64,000 nucleotides of DNA from Sipunculus nudus (Eukaryota > Annelida > Sipuncula > Golfingiida > Sipunculidae). A program made the translations under genes and the position numbers. Of this stretch, positions 24,546 to 38,339 are shown piece by piece. The stretch covers positions 53,491,659-53,555,658 of the forward strand of contig CM049313.1 in NCBI GenBank assembly GCA_026874595.1, given 5' to 3'. The notes below the pieces were generated by a model. It was not told the origin of the DNA and did no database searches. It saw only the letters and a list, made by a program, of their open reading frames with translations. How positions within the stretch are numbered: position 1 is the stretch's first letter; the number at the start of each line of letters is the position of its first letter.

Positions 24546-26535
24546 ACACTTTCTAACATCACCAAAAATGAAGGAGAAAAGTTCCGTTAAAACTATTATT
24601 GGTAAATCCCTCCAAATGTTTGTTGAATTTCTGACCATAAAAACACAAGTATGGCTTGCACTGGTTACTTGGTGCAGAAAACATGCACGCGATACAGTAA
24701 ATGTCTAATTACCATGGAGACGGGGTTTCAGTTTCAGTTGTCAATTCACATGTATTCTCTTGCATTAATACTTCATTTGTAGCATAATCTTAAGATTATA
24801 GGCTGTTTACAACAACATAAATGCAACATGATGGAAGACCACTGAGATGCATTCCTCGATACTGCTTGTTTCACAACTCAAGTAGGCTTACCAGCCCAAT
24901 TATCATTGCCTACTGAGTTGGTTTGTCACGGCTACAGGACAGGCACCTAAAACAGCAGGTCCAAATAACTGCTGCGAGACCATTTTATTTTATTTTATTT
25001 TCAGTCATTGAACATGACAACAATCAATTCCTACCACTATTACCTATATATTAGACTGTTTCACCACTACTAATTATCCAAAAAGTGGATACACATCCTA
25101 ACAGCGCAGTGTAATATATTTATTTCGGCCTGTGACAAATATCTGGATGATTGAGAGTCCATGATTTATGCCAAATAAATCTATAAAAAATATTTGCATG
25201 TTGCAATATCGCCAGATCTGGCATTTCACAAATCTTTTTTATTTTTAAAAAATTTTTTTAGAGGTAACTGACACCCTTTTTTTTATGCTTACTGAACAAC
25301 ATATATGTACATCAGCAGAATTTTATTGCAATTTTTGACTATATCACTGGACAGTATCACACGCTTCCTCTCATTTTATATCCTGGCATTAACCAGGCCC
25401 AGTGACTGAGTTTGTAATTGACCCCATTGCTGGGTCATACCACTGAGGAGCCCTCGAGCGGTCAATTGGTCAGTGATGGGCAAATAAGCTGTGACAGACA
25501 CGTGACAGCTGATTCAGCAGCACTAAATAATCACACCACATTCATAGAAAACATAAACCCATTCGATCAGAGGAAAAATTTAATTGTACCTTCCTTGTCA
25601 AAGTGTCCTTTATCAGCATGTTTCCATATGTTAGTATATAACCTAAGCTGACACATTTTTGATTTGAATATCTTCAACTGAATTATGTCAGTGGTATAGA
25701 GGTACTCAAAGTCCCTCAAGTTAATCTTTTATAGTACATAGATAAAGATAATCCAGCGTACCACTTAAGTATTTACAGGTGTGTTTACATTTTAACACCT
25801 GCAAGTCAGTCGTAAAAAGTGGAGATGAATGTATGATTTATAGAATTCAATAATGGCAGAATTATAGAAACCAGGCTTCAGCCTACCACCGGTACCTTAT
25901 GCACAACGGGTGTCGCATAATAAATTGTTTCCTGAAAAAAGGCTGATACATATTATTTTCCTGAGAATTCCCATATTTAATTTTGCTCATAACTGGAGTT
26001 TATTATATTAGAGGAGGAGCAGTCTTGAGAACCTGGGTTCCCCGTTTGAAATGGAGTGTGGGGGCGGAGCCCCCACCTTAAGCTTAATTTTCCTGTTCAA
26101 AAAGTAAATGGTTTCCCATTTTTCGCAATAGATGGTGCTTCAATCGCAGATAAAAATGAACAAAACTCGCTCCTGCTGGTATCTCGTCTTCAGGGCTCAC
26201 TTAGTAGCGTGTAGGGCTCCTAGTCTAGACATTGTAGGTTCAATACCCGATTCAGGCGACTTCTGATGCATAGTAGTTGTTTAAGTTAGAGTTGAGTGTA
26301 GGGACATCAACAGGGAAAAGTAGGAGTTAAAATAGGGAATGAGAGGAGACAGTTAAATTCATATTTTCCTCAATAGAAGCGAAGCCCGCGTTCTATAGTG
26401 GCTCCCTAATATGAGACGGTCCAGTCAGTTTAGACCCATCTTGGAAATGAAGACCGGATTCTGTAATTGGGCCCACAGGGGATCAAATGTACTCAAAGAA
26501 AGTGCTGCGTCTACCACTTGTATGCGTTCCGTCTG
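24546..26535. other. Intergenic block without supported gene
   Basis: AT-rich sequence with a tRNA-derived SINE-like segment at 26190-26270. No exon-like frame is supported. Confidence 0.5.
26190..26270 (+). mobile_element. tRNA-like SINE head
   Basis: GGGCTCACTTAGTAGCGTG acts as an A-box region, and TAGGTTCAATACCC about 35 bp later fits a B-box. Both fit a tRNA-derived SINE head; no cloverleaf closes. Confidence 0.45.
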
Positions 26536-26668
26536 CTAGATAAATGAAGGCAGTGACCTGTGGCTCTGTAGTATACACAGAGCCACAACTGGGTCTTGCC
26601 TAGTTTGGTTTACAACTAATAATAGTTTGGTTTAGACAACGAAACCACTGATCTGAATTTAATATATG

Positions 26669-27324
26669 CACAGGCGCTTGAATCGCTATTTGTGTTGATA
26701 TTGGCTTAAATCGTGTTCAATTTACCTTAACAACAGTCCCCTACCGTTTAATGAGCTGTAAACCATGTTATATCGCTTGCCGGTACTTGTTTATATAATA
26801 GATACACAAGGCCGGCATCCACGTCTGCGGACGAGTCTGTATCCATTAAGCGACGAGCAGACAGATTTAACCCAGATTACTATTTCCATCGTTATCAACC
26901 AATCAGGTGTTAGGTTCCAGGGGGGAATCCTTACTGCTGACCAAGATAAATGGGGATTTCCTCGTTTGGGGTAACAGCTGCTTAATGGATGCAGACTAGT
27001 TACAAATAAGAGCTCATTACAAGTGGTACACTGTGTGTATTGGAATTGTTAATGCTTTTATAGAAAGAAGAACTGGCCATTTAACGACTGTAAGTTTCTT
27101 CCCTCGAAAATCTTTGAAATATTCGGGAATTTGAATTGATTTCTTGTATTATCGCCAACCCACCGCAGACTTGGATGCCGGCCTTGTGTATCTATTATAT
27201 AAACAAGTACCGGCAAGCGATATAACATGGTTTACAGCTCATTGAACGGTAGGGGATTGTTGTTAAGGTAAATTGAACACGATTTAAGCCAATATCAACA
27301 CAAATAGCGATTCAAGCGCCTGTG
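26669..27324. mobile_element. Foldback element with 162-bp inverted arms
   Basis: Arms 26669-26830 and 27163-27324 are near-identical inverted repeats. Each contains TTGCCGGTACTTGTTTATAT, or its complement, and the CCGGCATCCA block. The 332-bp centre (26831-27162) has no transposase. A partial CTAGATAAAT MITE sits just to the left at 26536-26640. Confidence 0.85.
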
Positions 27325-27447
27325 ATATATGTAATTGTATTATCGCTCACTAACTATTACTGGTAAAATCCCGCCTGCTTGGCCGATTACTTCGCAGTGA
27401 TACTAAGTATCAAATGAAACGAGAACGAAAAGGATATATATTCTTAC

Positions 27448-27475
27448 CTGCAACTTCAAGACTCTTTGTGGCCAT
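27448..27475 (-). CDS. Possible first coding exon (9 codons), gene unknown
   Basis: On the minus strand, ATG at 27475 reads MATKSLEVA and stops in phase 1 at a strong CAG/GTAAGA donor. The ATG context (AATATGGCC) is good and the upstream side is GC-richer than the surroundings. No phase-matched downstream exon was found. Splicing to the LAS2-like exon at 12279 would give only a short upstream frame. It may be a 5' exon of an unseen gene or chance. Confidence 0.3.
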
Positions 27476-27608
27476 ATTTTAGTGTCGAAATCAAACCAAC
27501 CAACTGATCAAACCGCCACTCTCTCCCCGCCCGCTGTCAATATTTTTGTTTACTATTCACTCCTTCCTGGTGACATCCTGTTCTACCGAACGTGTGAAAA
27601 TACGATAC

Positions 27609-27621
27609 CGCCATCTGCTGG
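27609..27621 (-). promoter_or_regulatory. CTCF-like core motif
   Basis: On the minus strand CCAGCAGATGGCG fits the bilaterian CTCF core CCASYAGRKGGCR. It lies about 135 bp upstream of the possible exon at 27475. Confidence 0.4.
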
Positions 27622-27719
27622 TAAAATCTTCAACTACATTGTAACTCCCCAATCATTTTCAAATCTCACCATATATGTTTTGCAATATGTTACTGCTGTC
27701 CATGGCTAGAAAGGTTGTA

Positions 27720-29280
27720 TTCTGTATTTTGCTCTTATATTGATGCATATGCTCTAGTATGTCTAATTAATTGGGTCATTCTACAGTTAACTTATATTTT
27801 CAGTTGCATATATATCTGAATAAACCTAGTAATAGTATTTAGTTTTCAACATTGATATTTAATCATAAATTTTACACATGAACTTAAATAATCATATACA
27901 GGGGTTATTGGTATGTTTTGGATAAGGCTTTACTTTCATCAGATTATTTTTTATTTGACAAAAATTTTTTGAAGGTACAAACAATAGCTGTCATTGGTGT
28001 TACAGACCTGCATATGGTCATACGCTTATGAGAAGCATGTAGAGTAAAAGCTTTATTCTGATAATGATATAAAATTTTAGTCAAATCAGTACGTACCTGC
28101 TGTATCAACATTAACCTTTTTTCCACTAACTATACAAAGATAAAAAACTATATATAAATGAACTAGGTCTCCTGTCAGACAATTATATATATCATTATTT
28201 GTGTGTGTGTGTGTGTGTGTGTGTTTTATCTCATGCCAAGTGCGCAACTGCATGCTTTATAAATACATTTGCTGTTTGTTCATAAAAACACCACTGACAA
28301 CGATTTATAAAGATTAAAGTAAACACTGCCACACCACTTGCACTTAACCACCACCGTGATTGACTATTTCAAGGATGATGCATGCAACTATATCTTAAAC
28401 GGCGATGAAAGTATTTAAAAAAAATAAGGGATTTATTTCTGTAAGAAAATCAACTAGTTGTTTTCAGACGTCAGTGATGTGATCCATAAAATGGTAACCC
28501 CACTGTCATTATACAACACTGACATTTAGAATGATATTTACAAGGCCTCCCCTAGAGCTAGGAGTAGAGCAGGGCAAGACGCACCCCCGGGGTAAAATGC
28601 CCACCCCCTTTTATTATTTATGTGCCATCAAACTGGCGCCACCAAGCGTTCACTTTGTTTCAAGTCATCTGGTAGGCGTTTTGAGAACTTTAGGCGAGCA
28701 ACAGGGCGGCTGCTCGGCGTTTGGTGTCATCAAAAAGGTATGTCTTTTGTTGCTTACAACATAGATGGATTTGTAATGTGGTCTGGAGTAAACCTATGGC
28801 GTCTACTTACGATAGGACTGAAATAAATGATACATAAAACCTTGAAAATGATTAAAATTGACTGTTCAGAATGAGGATAACAGAAGTGGCAGCAAGGCGC
28901 TGGTCAAATTAAATCACGTGATTTGAGGCAAAAAGCCCACGTGGTTGTTGAGGCGAGATTCCCACTGGGCGTGTTACCCCTTTAAAGGCATTAATAAGTG
29001 GGGGTTAGATTTTTGCCAAAATAAAATTTTATTTTAAATTGAAACCGAGATTGTACATATATAATGCAAAAGTTGGGTTCACTTGATATTTAAATGCAAT
29101 ATTTTGGTGAATGTTTTTTGTCAGATATATTGCAGATTTATTATGTTATACTTTGATATGATAAAACTACATATATAAATATTACTATATAAATTTATAT
29201 ATAAAAAAATATTTATAAATATATATATAAATAAATAATTATATGTATGTATATATATTTATAAAAAATATATACACAAA
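27720..29280. other. Intergenic block without supported gene
   Basis: Contains a (GT)n tract at 28199-28224 and a GC-richer segment at 28540-28740 with a short open frame ending near a GTATGT. No acceptor or homology supports an exon. Confidence 0.45.
28199..28224. repeat. (GT)n microsatellite
   Basis: About 26 bp of pure GT. Confidence 0.95.
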
Positions 29281-29284
29281 TAAA

Positions 29285-29287
29285 TAT

Positions 29288-29369
<82 letters not shown>
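29285..29369. repeat. (TA)n microsatellite
   Basis: About 85 bp of TA with one or two slips. Confidence 0.96.
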
Positions 29370-29654
<285 letters not shown>

Positions 29655-29659
29655 TTCAC

Positions 29660-31512
29660 TTCAGTGAACCAAAAGAAATCACATTGGCCTGTGTTATGAT
29701 ACAGTGATAACATTTTGAATTGTGCCAAAATTCCCATCAGAATTTATTTTCTCTAATATATCTGAGCTGTTGACAATAAAAAATATGATTTAAAGATGTT
29801 TCAGAACCAGCAGAAAACGTTTCCGCTTAAGGTGGGCGTCTTGCCCTGCATGCCCTACCCTATATGGAGAGACCCAGTGAGCCCGCTAATGGTTTCAATT
29901 ACTTCTTTGTATAGCTTAGACGATTTATGGCAATTTTTTTTCAAGAAAATCAGTAAAACCCTGACATTAAATAAAGATGCACATATGAATTACTTAAATG
30001 AATTCCTCTTAGTTATTGTACTGCAAAATAGACTGACTATTACGGTTCTGCTTCTATATACTTGTATTTTTTTATTGTAATGTTGATCATAAATGTCTTG
30101 TATTTTATATCTTGAATAGGGCTCTGCTTACAACAGAGGAGTTCTCCTGTGCAGTTTACCCTGCAAAATGTGATGATAAATAAATAAAATGAAGACGTTT
30201 TCTTTGCCAGCTGTTTTGGTTAAATAATCTCTGGAAGGACCAATTATTAAAAATTTCTCTCTATTACATCACATAAACACCACTGACGAAAATACAATGG
30301 AGGGAAAATATTACCAAAATTCTCTGATAAATTACTGATACAAGAAGGATATTTTTTATTAGGTACTGTCATCAGTTGCACCTACATAGTAACACTGTCT
30401 TTTTTAGTACATAGCTCATACATGCATATACATGTAACTAAATTCAAAGTAAAAGCTTCTCCTTAGGGTAACTCTGCATATTGCACTTAATTTTACTTTC
30501 CAGAACATAAATAAATTGTACTTTCAACTTTCCTTTGCATTTAAAAAATGAGAATTGGACTTATCTCTCCCAATGGAACTTTCAAAATGTAAATTTAACA
30601 TTAAAAGTTATAATTTTTTACAGTAACCTAACTCCATACGATTACTGAAGAGTGATCAAATTATGTCACGATCCACTCGTTCACTCCTCTGTGCACAGAT
30701 GGCAGCACACACACAACACTCTTCGGCCAGTAAAGAGTTGTCAACTCAACAAACTCTTGCATTATGCCACGATCTGGTAATATGCCCCCCCCCCCTCCCC
30801 CCCCCCCCCCCTTTCTCTCTAACTATATGTCTGTCTATCTGTCTATCTTATTTATCTTACATACTATTACAGAATCTATTTTAAATATTTAATTTAAAAG
30901 TTTTAATGTGCAGTAAATCATATTCAAATCGTTTTATCTAAAATATATCCCCAACATATCAAGTGTCTAAATTGAAAATAAAGAGTAAGACGTGACGTCA
31001 GACATGACAGTGTCATTCCTGACATACCAGAACATGAGTGTGAATGGTGCCGCTGTAACCCGGGACACTGATAAAAAGCATGACATTCAGTAGCGGTTGA
31101 GGCACACTGAAGTAGGCTCCTCTGATACAATAACACGGACAATTATTTTCTTTTCTTTGAAACAGGAACCCTAAACTCTTTTTCGCATGCTTCATGCACA
31201 CAGTGTATTTGACCAGCTGCCCAGGAATGTCACCGAGACCACATATAGTGTCTTATCACCATAAATAATCTATCACGCATGGTTTCACATAATGATTTGA
31301 TTTCATTTACTTAAATTTTCATTGTCATAGAATCAGACATGTGACCGTTAGCTGATCTGGTTATAAACATTATCAAAAACTTGAGCGTTCTTACCCCATC
31401 CTCTATTTTTTTTATTTTATTTTTTTTTTGTTGCCACACAGCACGGTACGCTTTCTCTGAAAGCTCTGGTTTCGATATATTAAGCACAAATAAAGCGCTG
31501 TGCAAAGAGTGT

Positions 31513-31515
<3 letters not shown>
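29660..31515. other. Intergenic block without supported gene
   Basis: AT-rich, with a C-run at 30785-30811. Open frames of 70-95 codons here lack start context, splice partners or composition of genes. Confidence 0.45.

Positions 31516-31567
<52 letters not shown>
31516..31567. repeat. (TA)n microsatellite
   Basis: Pure TA tract immediately left of a hAT-like element. Confidence 0.96.
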
Positions 31568-31571
<4 letters not shown>

Positions 31572-31702
31572 TAGGGCTGGGTATCGGTTCGCCTCATCCG
31601 GTACAATACTTATTGCGATACAGTTAATTCGATACCGATACGTATTGACGATACGCTTCATTTCTTTTTGTATATCATTTCTTTATAAAAGCTCTGTTTC
31701 AT

Positions 31703-31750
<48 letters not shown>

Positions 31751-33094
31751 TCATTTTAATATACCACATATTCCGTATGCTCTGCACCCAAGTTGAGCAG
31801 CTTAAGCTTGATATTAAACAAATAAACAGACCAGTTGATTTTAATTATCTCAATCTAATTAAAACTACCAAAATCTCGATTTTTTTAGCCCTTTGCATCC
31901 CCCCCCCCCCCCACACACACACACAAACAGTTTTATTTCATTCGATGGGAAATATCATAGGCTGTATTTTTTGCGTCATGTAATTACACAGTTTTGTATA
32001 TTTCTGTGAATATGAACCCATCATTGAGAAAGAGAGAGCGAGGAGGGAGAGAGAGAGAGAGGAAAAAGAGAGAGAGAGAGAAATATTTTATTCGACATAA
32101 AAGTAAAGCTTCCATACAAAATATATTAAGTATGTCAATATTTTTGTTTTTATTATGTCTGGAGACTGTTGTTAAGCATTTTAATCCGCTTACACAACAG
32201 CCCCCTGTGCATGAAACATTGAGAGAGAGAAATAGTACATAAATATGGAGGTTAAATGATTATACATTCTTAATATTTGAGACTATATGATTTAATGAGG
32301 AAATTTGTAAAAAAAAAACTTAGAAGATTAACCACCTGAATTACTGAAGTTATAGTTTGTTATGGATTAAAACAAATTTTTTATGGCTTAGACTAATTTT
32401 TGTTACAGATGTAGCAGTTTATCTGAAGGCGTTTGTCTTTAAAATAATTTATAAAATGTTGTTTAATATAGCAAATCAAACCTTGAAGATTATGAGTGAA
32501 GATTTTGTCAACAATGATTTAGTCGGTTTCATTTATGACTTTTGGTGTTATGTTTCTCAGACAGCTGTATGCTATCTTAGGTCTGATTTTATTTTTAACA
32601 AGGATATCTTTGTCTTGTGTCATGTTCGTGTGTCATGGTCCTTGTTGAAAAATTAAATGTTTGTACATATTTTGGTTGTGCTTTGTGGCAGTAATTATAG
32701 TAAATTTTTTATATATTTAGTCTGAAGATGTCTTTAATTGAAAGAATTTTTAATGATTTAAAAATTGGTTTTGTGTGAGCATTGTATTTGCTATTTGTGA
32801 TAATTCTTATGGCTTTAATTTGTAGTTCTGATGGAAGTAGTTGTCATGGAAGTACTGACGTGCATGCGTATAAACATTTCTTATCAAGTCTTAAAAGCCA
32901 ACGCAACAAATATACAGTGCATTTAGCTTTATAAATCGTCAAGGTTATATTTCAACTTAGAGTCATATATATCCCTGTTCGTTAGCAATAAATATTTTAC
33001 ATCGATACGACCGATACAGCATGCCACGCATTTCGGTTATCGTATCGACGTCGTGTATCGATTCGTGTCGATATATCGATATATTGATACAGCC

Positions 33095-33097
<3 letters not shown>
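31572..33097. mobile_element. hAT-like non-autonomous element, about 1.5 kb
   Basis: Left end TAGGGCTGGGTATCGG is matched by CAGCCCTA at the right end. Subterminal GATACGA and CGATAC motifs are concentrated at both ends in inverse orientation. Both sides are TA tracts. The interior holds a (TA)n at 31705-31741, a C-run, a (GA)n patch at 32025-32080 and a 99-codon AT-rich frame (32357-32656) with no recognisable motif. Confidence 0.6.

Positions 33098-33098
<1 letters not shown>

Positions 33099-33131
<33 letters not shown>
33099..33131. repeat. (TA)n microsatellite
   Basis: TA tract at the right edge of the hAT-like element. Confidence 0.95.
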
Positions 33132-33137
<6 letters not shown>

Positions 33138-33181
33138 GTAAAGTCCCAAGCCATAGATTTAATTTATTATCAATAATTAAT

Positions 33182-33193
<12 letters not shown>

Positions 33194-33242
<49 letters not shown>

Positions 33243-33283
33243 TCTGGATTTTGTTTACACCCTCGCCGACCCCAAAATTATGT

Positions 33284-33310
<27 letters not shown>
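33194..33310. repeat. (TA)n plus (GA)n compound microsatellite
   Basis: TA at 33194-33241, then GA from about 33283. A TTA/ATT-rich stretch follows to about 33440. Confidence 0.94.
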
Positions 33311-33316
<6 letters not shown>

Positions 33317-34075
33317 CAGGGACAGAGAAACTTGATTATAATTGTAATTATAATAATAATAACTATTGATATTGTATTTATTATTGTTTTATTATTATTA
33401 CTTTTTCATTATTATTATATTATTATATTATTCTTTTTATTATTATTTCTACTACCACTAGCGGTATACCCATAATTTCAACACATTACCTGTGACGTCC
33501 GGATTTTAGTCTTTAAAATGACTACCTCCATGAACGGTTTCAAGAAACTGAGAGGAATAACCCTTTCAGGGCGGATGTGACACAATAGGACCCCGAGAAC
33601 AGCGTCCAGGCGAGAATCTATCTGTTTGGAAGGTTTGGTGGAAGGGTAGGGGGTGGATGGCGTTTATCGGCAAATTTTTGGCAAATTGGAATAAAGTTTT
33701 TTTTCACAAATCCTCAAATCATATGGTAGGTTTCTTAACTAAGGCTAGTCATATACAGCATTAGATAACGGAAACGCTCTTCACAAAATAGTTAAGTTTT
33801 ACTGTAAGAATAAATCACTGAGAGGGATATATTACAGATCAAATGGGGATATATTTCAAATGGATGGCTATATGTGCATGTGTGCCCTTGCGTGTTTAAT
33901 TTCAAACAACATGACTTTGCATAACGTACGTATACGCTAAATGTTTGTTAGACCAAGCCAAGAAATCAATTGTTCTACGGTCGTTGGAGCCAGCGGGCGA
34001 TTTTTTTTTACAATTTACCTGTCAGCTGTTATAAAGAATACAAATATGTTCACCTGCTTTATGAATTGTGCAGAC

Positions 34076-34076
<1 letters not shown>

Positions 34077-34146
<70 letters not shown>
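34077..34146. repeat. (TA)n microsatellite
   Basis: About 70 bp of pure TA. Confidence 0.97.
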
Positions 34147-34151
<5 letters not shown>

Positions 34152-34204
34152 GAAGATCCATGAAAAATTGGAGCTGCGACTCCGTATACTTGATGTATTT
34201 GTAT

Positions 34205-35727
<1,523 letters not shown>

Positions 35728-35729
35728 CA

Positions 35730-37746
35730 TACACACACACCTGCACACACAGTGTACTACGTCAAGAATTAACTCCCACAGCCTATAGTACATGTTTGTG
35801 CCAGGTGGGGCTAATAAAGTTAGGTTCCAGATCATAAACGACTTTGTTTCCTGTTAATTCTCCTTATTTTCAAGCGATGCCGGGGAAACCTGTGACTGTC
35901 TCATATAAACGGGCTGCTAATAATATAAATGAATAACCACATGCATGTGTAGGTCTATGCGTAGGCATTTCTGGTCTGGTAGTGTTTAGATTAACACAGG
36001 CTGACTGTATTTAAACTATTAGTGTGCCGAATGATTACATATAGAGAGAAGATTAGTCGTTTTCTTTCATAATCGATTAAATTGATTGCATCTTTGTATA
36101 ATCGATCACATGAACGTTAAAAGAAGCGTCATCGCTTAGAATCAATTTAAATATTTCGGTCCTGAACTGTATCAGCAGCTCAAATGTGTCATCAACTCGC
36201 CCGTAATCTAGATCTTTCAGTGTGACCTTAAATATTCATTGTGTTATTAGTGTTTTAATACCAAGCACCTGTCTGTGTTAATATATAAAAACCGGGGATA
36301 CATCTCACGATGAGTAGAATCACAATAAAAATATGAAGTCACTCGATTACACAACAGATGTATTATTAATGATGAAAATATAGAAGTTATACATAAGGTA
36401 ATCGATAAAAAATCAATCATCGTTTTCTGAATCATTTTGTTTGTTTCTTTCAGTCATCAAACAAGATTTTACAGCTAGTTATTACCACTTTAATTCAAAC
36501 AAGACGATTTTGTGCGGGTTACTGCTGACCGTGTAACATAAATATCCAACAAAGACTTATACAGCGTTATACAGACGGGACATTGTTAATGATAAAAAAA
36601 AATCATTAAATCTGTCTACGAATACCTTAAAATCACCAGCAAATTTTAAAATTAACAAAGCCACGCCCCCAAGTTACGGTCGCTAAGAAATAATTTCGAT
36701 CACAGGTATGTATAGGTATGTTGTCAATTTCTTACCCTCAGCCTGCCTTGGAATTCTTTAATTCTGTAATACCATTAATGGCATTTATCTCTGAACGTAT
36801 ATATGTGTTTATCTACCATAGTCAATTCCACACAATTATTCATAAGCCTCACCACCAATATAAATACAAACTTTTACAAAAGATCATTTATGAAAGAATA
36901 CACAGATAAACTTGCTGTCTAGATATTTTTTTACCCAAATGAATACGTTGTTCTCATGACCAATCAATTGTGTTAATTGCAAGGCCCATTCTTTGTTAAG
37001 GTCTCGATAGACACAACGAACTGAGCGATCAGCGGAGAAATATATGGGGAGAGGGGCTTTGTTTTTATTAGAAAGTTCATTTCGACCATGCATGAAATGG
37101 AGAAATAGCTTTGTCCCTAGGATGAAGGGGAAATATTTTAACGATTGTTCCTTCTATTGGACTCGTGATTCACTCGGCCAGATTTTTCGAGTCCCTACCT
37201 CCGAGTCCGAGTAAATCGATGTCCGAGTGAGGTCCGAGTCCAAGATCCTCGAGTCCAAGTCTCTATAAAAAGTGGAAACGAGTCAGTATTCTCGAGTTCT
37301 CCATTGCTGTAACGAAATCTCTATACAAGGCCGGGGTGCAGATATTTGAAATAGCAGAGTAGAAGGACCGCAGATAAACACTCAGTGTTACCTTTTAACA
37401 GCCACTCATTCATTTTCTGCTCATTGGCCTCGGGATGCACGTTACTGCATTTTCTTTTTGCCCGTCTATTGCGCCTCCCGACCGGAGCTCCTGCTAAAAA
37501 GTTCAGAATCTCAAATTACGTTGTTATAGACAAATCTGCTACTTACGCCCTGTTGCCATGGAAAGAATGCCATGGAAAGTATTTATCATACAAGATTGTG
37601 TCCATGAATAGAGGAAGTGTGAATATGTCAGTGTGTATGTGTACCGGTATGAGAGAGAAGGGGGGGGGGGGGAGGAGACAGAGAGAGATTGAGAGAGAGA
37701 GAGAGAGTAACGGACGGACATACTGCTTTATATAGACGAAACATAA

Positions 37747-37791
<45 letters not shown>

Positions 37792-38240
37792 ATGTGTGTG
37801 TATATATATATAAGGAACATTTTCTGTAGTACCAACATATTACTTCAAACTGACTATACATCATTTCTAAGTGCTCACCTAATAAAGTGGTGCTATGACT
37901 ATGATTTATTGAGCTCCTAAACTCCATGAATTAAAGGGATTAAAAGAAAATGGGAGATAATATAGGGACGAGTAAGCACTGTGACCATTAGTTATATGAA
38001 TCTTAATAACTTTCTAGCGTACATATATTGAAATCAGTGGGCACAGTAAGTGCTATATAGTATAGCTGGTCTGTTTGCATGCTTTGTTTAGTATCACCAA
38101 GGCAACAATCTGCAGCTCTTTGTTCGCTTTATCAAAACCAGCTGGGGGACGTGGTTTTCAGTTAATGCCCTTGGAAGTCTTACCCTGGCAATAATTACAT
38201 TAGTTAAAACATTTTACCCGATCCCGGGCATGCGGTGCCT
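35730..38240. other. Intergenic block upstream of gene A
   Basis: AT-rich. Repeated GAGTCCGAGT motifs lie at 37175-37285, a G-run at 37660-37673 and TA/GT microsatellites at 37749-37812. No exon is supported. Confidence 0.5.
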
Positions 38241-38254
38241 TGCAGCCTCACGCT

Positions 38255-38261
38255 TATAAAA
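38255..38261 (+). promoter_or_regulatory. TATA box of gene A
   Basis: TATAAAA in a CGCT/CGG context, 57 bp before the ATG. An initiator-like TTCAGTTT lies at 38281-38288, at the usual 25-30 bp spacing. Confidence 0.6.
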
Positions 38262-38311
38262 CGGTAACCACGAACCAGCCTTCAGTTTGAGAACGCACCC
38301 GAAGGAGCAAC

Positions 38312-38339
38312 ATGGGCGGGCCGTGGATTTTGGTGTTAG
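38312..38339 (+). CDS. Gene A exon 1 (start, signal peptide part 1)
   Basis: ATG through MGGPWILVL plus one base, then donor GTAAGA. Phase 1. The ATG follows AGCAAC and sits downstream of a TATA box. Confidence 0.75.

Noticed and set aside
31381-31983. 200-codon open frame on the plus strand
   Set aside because: It runs through two (TA)n tracts (poly Ile-Tyr), T-runs and a C-run inside a mobile element. No splice signals or coding composition.
32357-32656. 99-codon frame on the plus strand
   Set aside because: Very AT-rich, inside a hAT-like element, no motif and no start context. Chance frame more likely than a gene.
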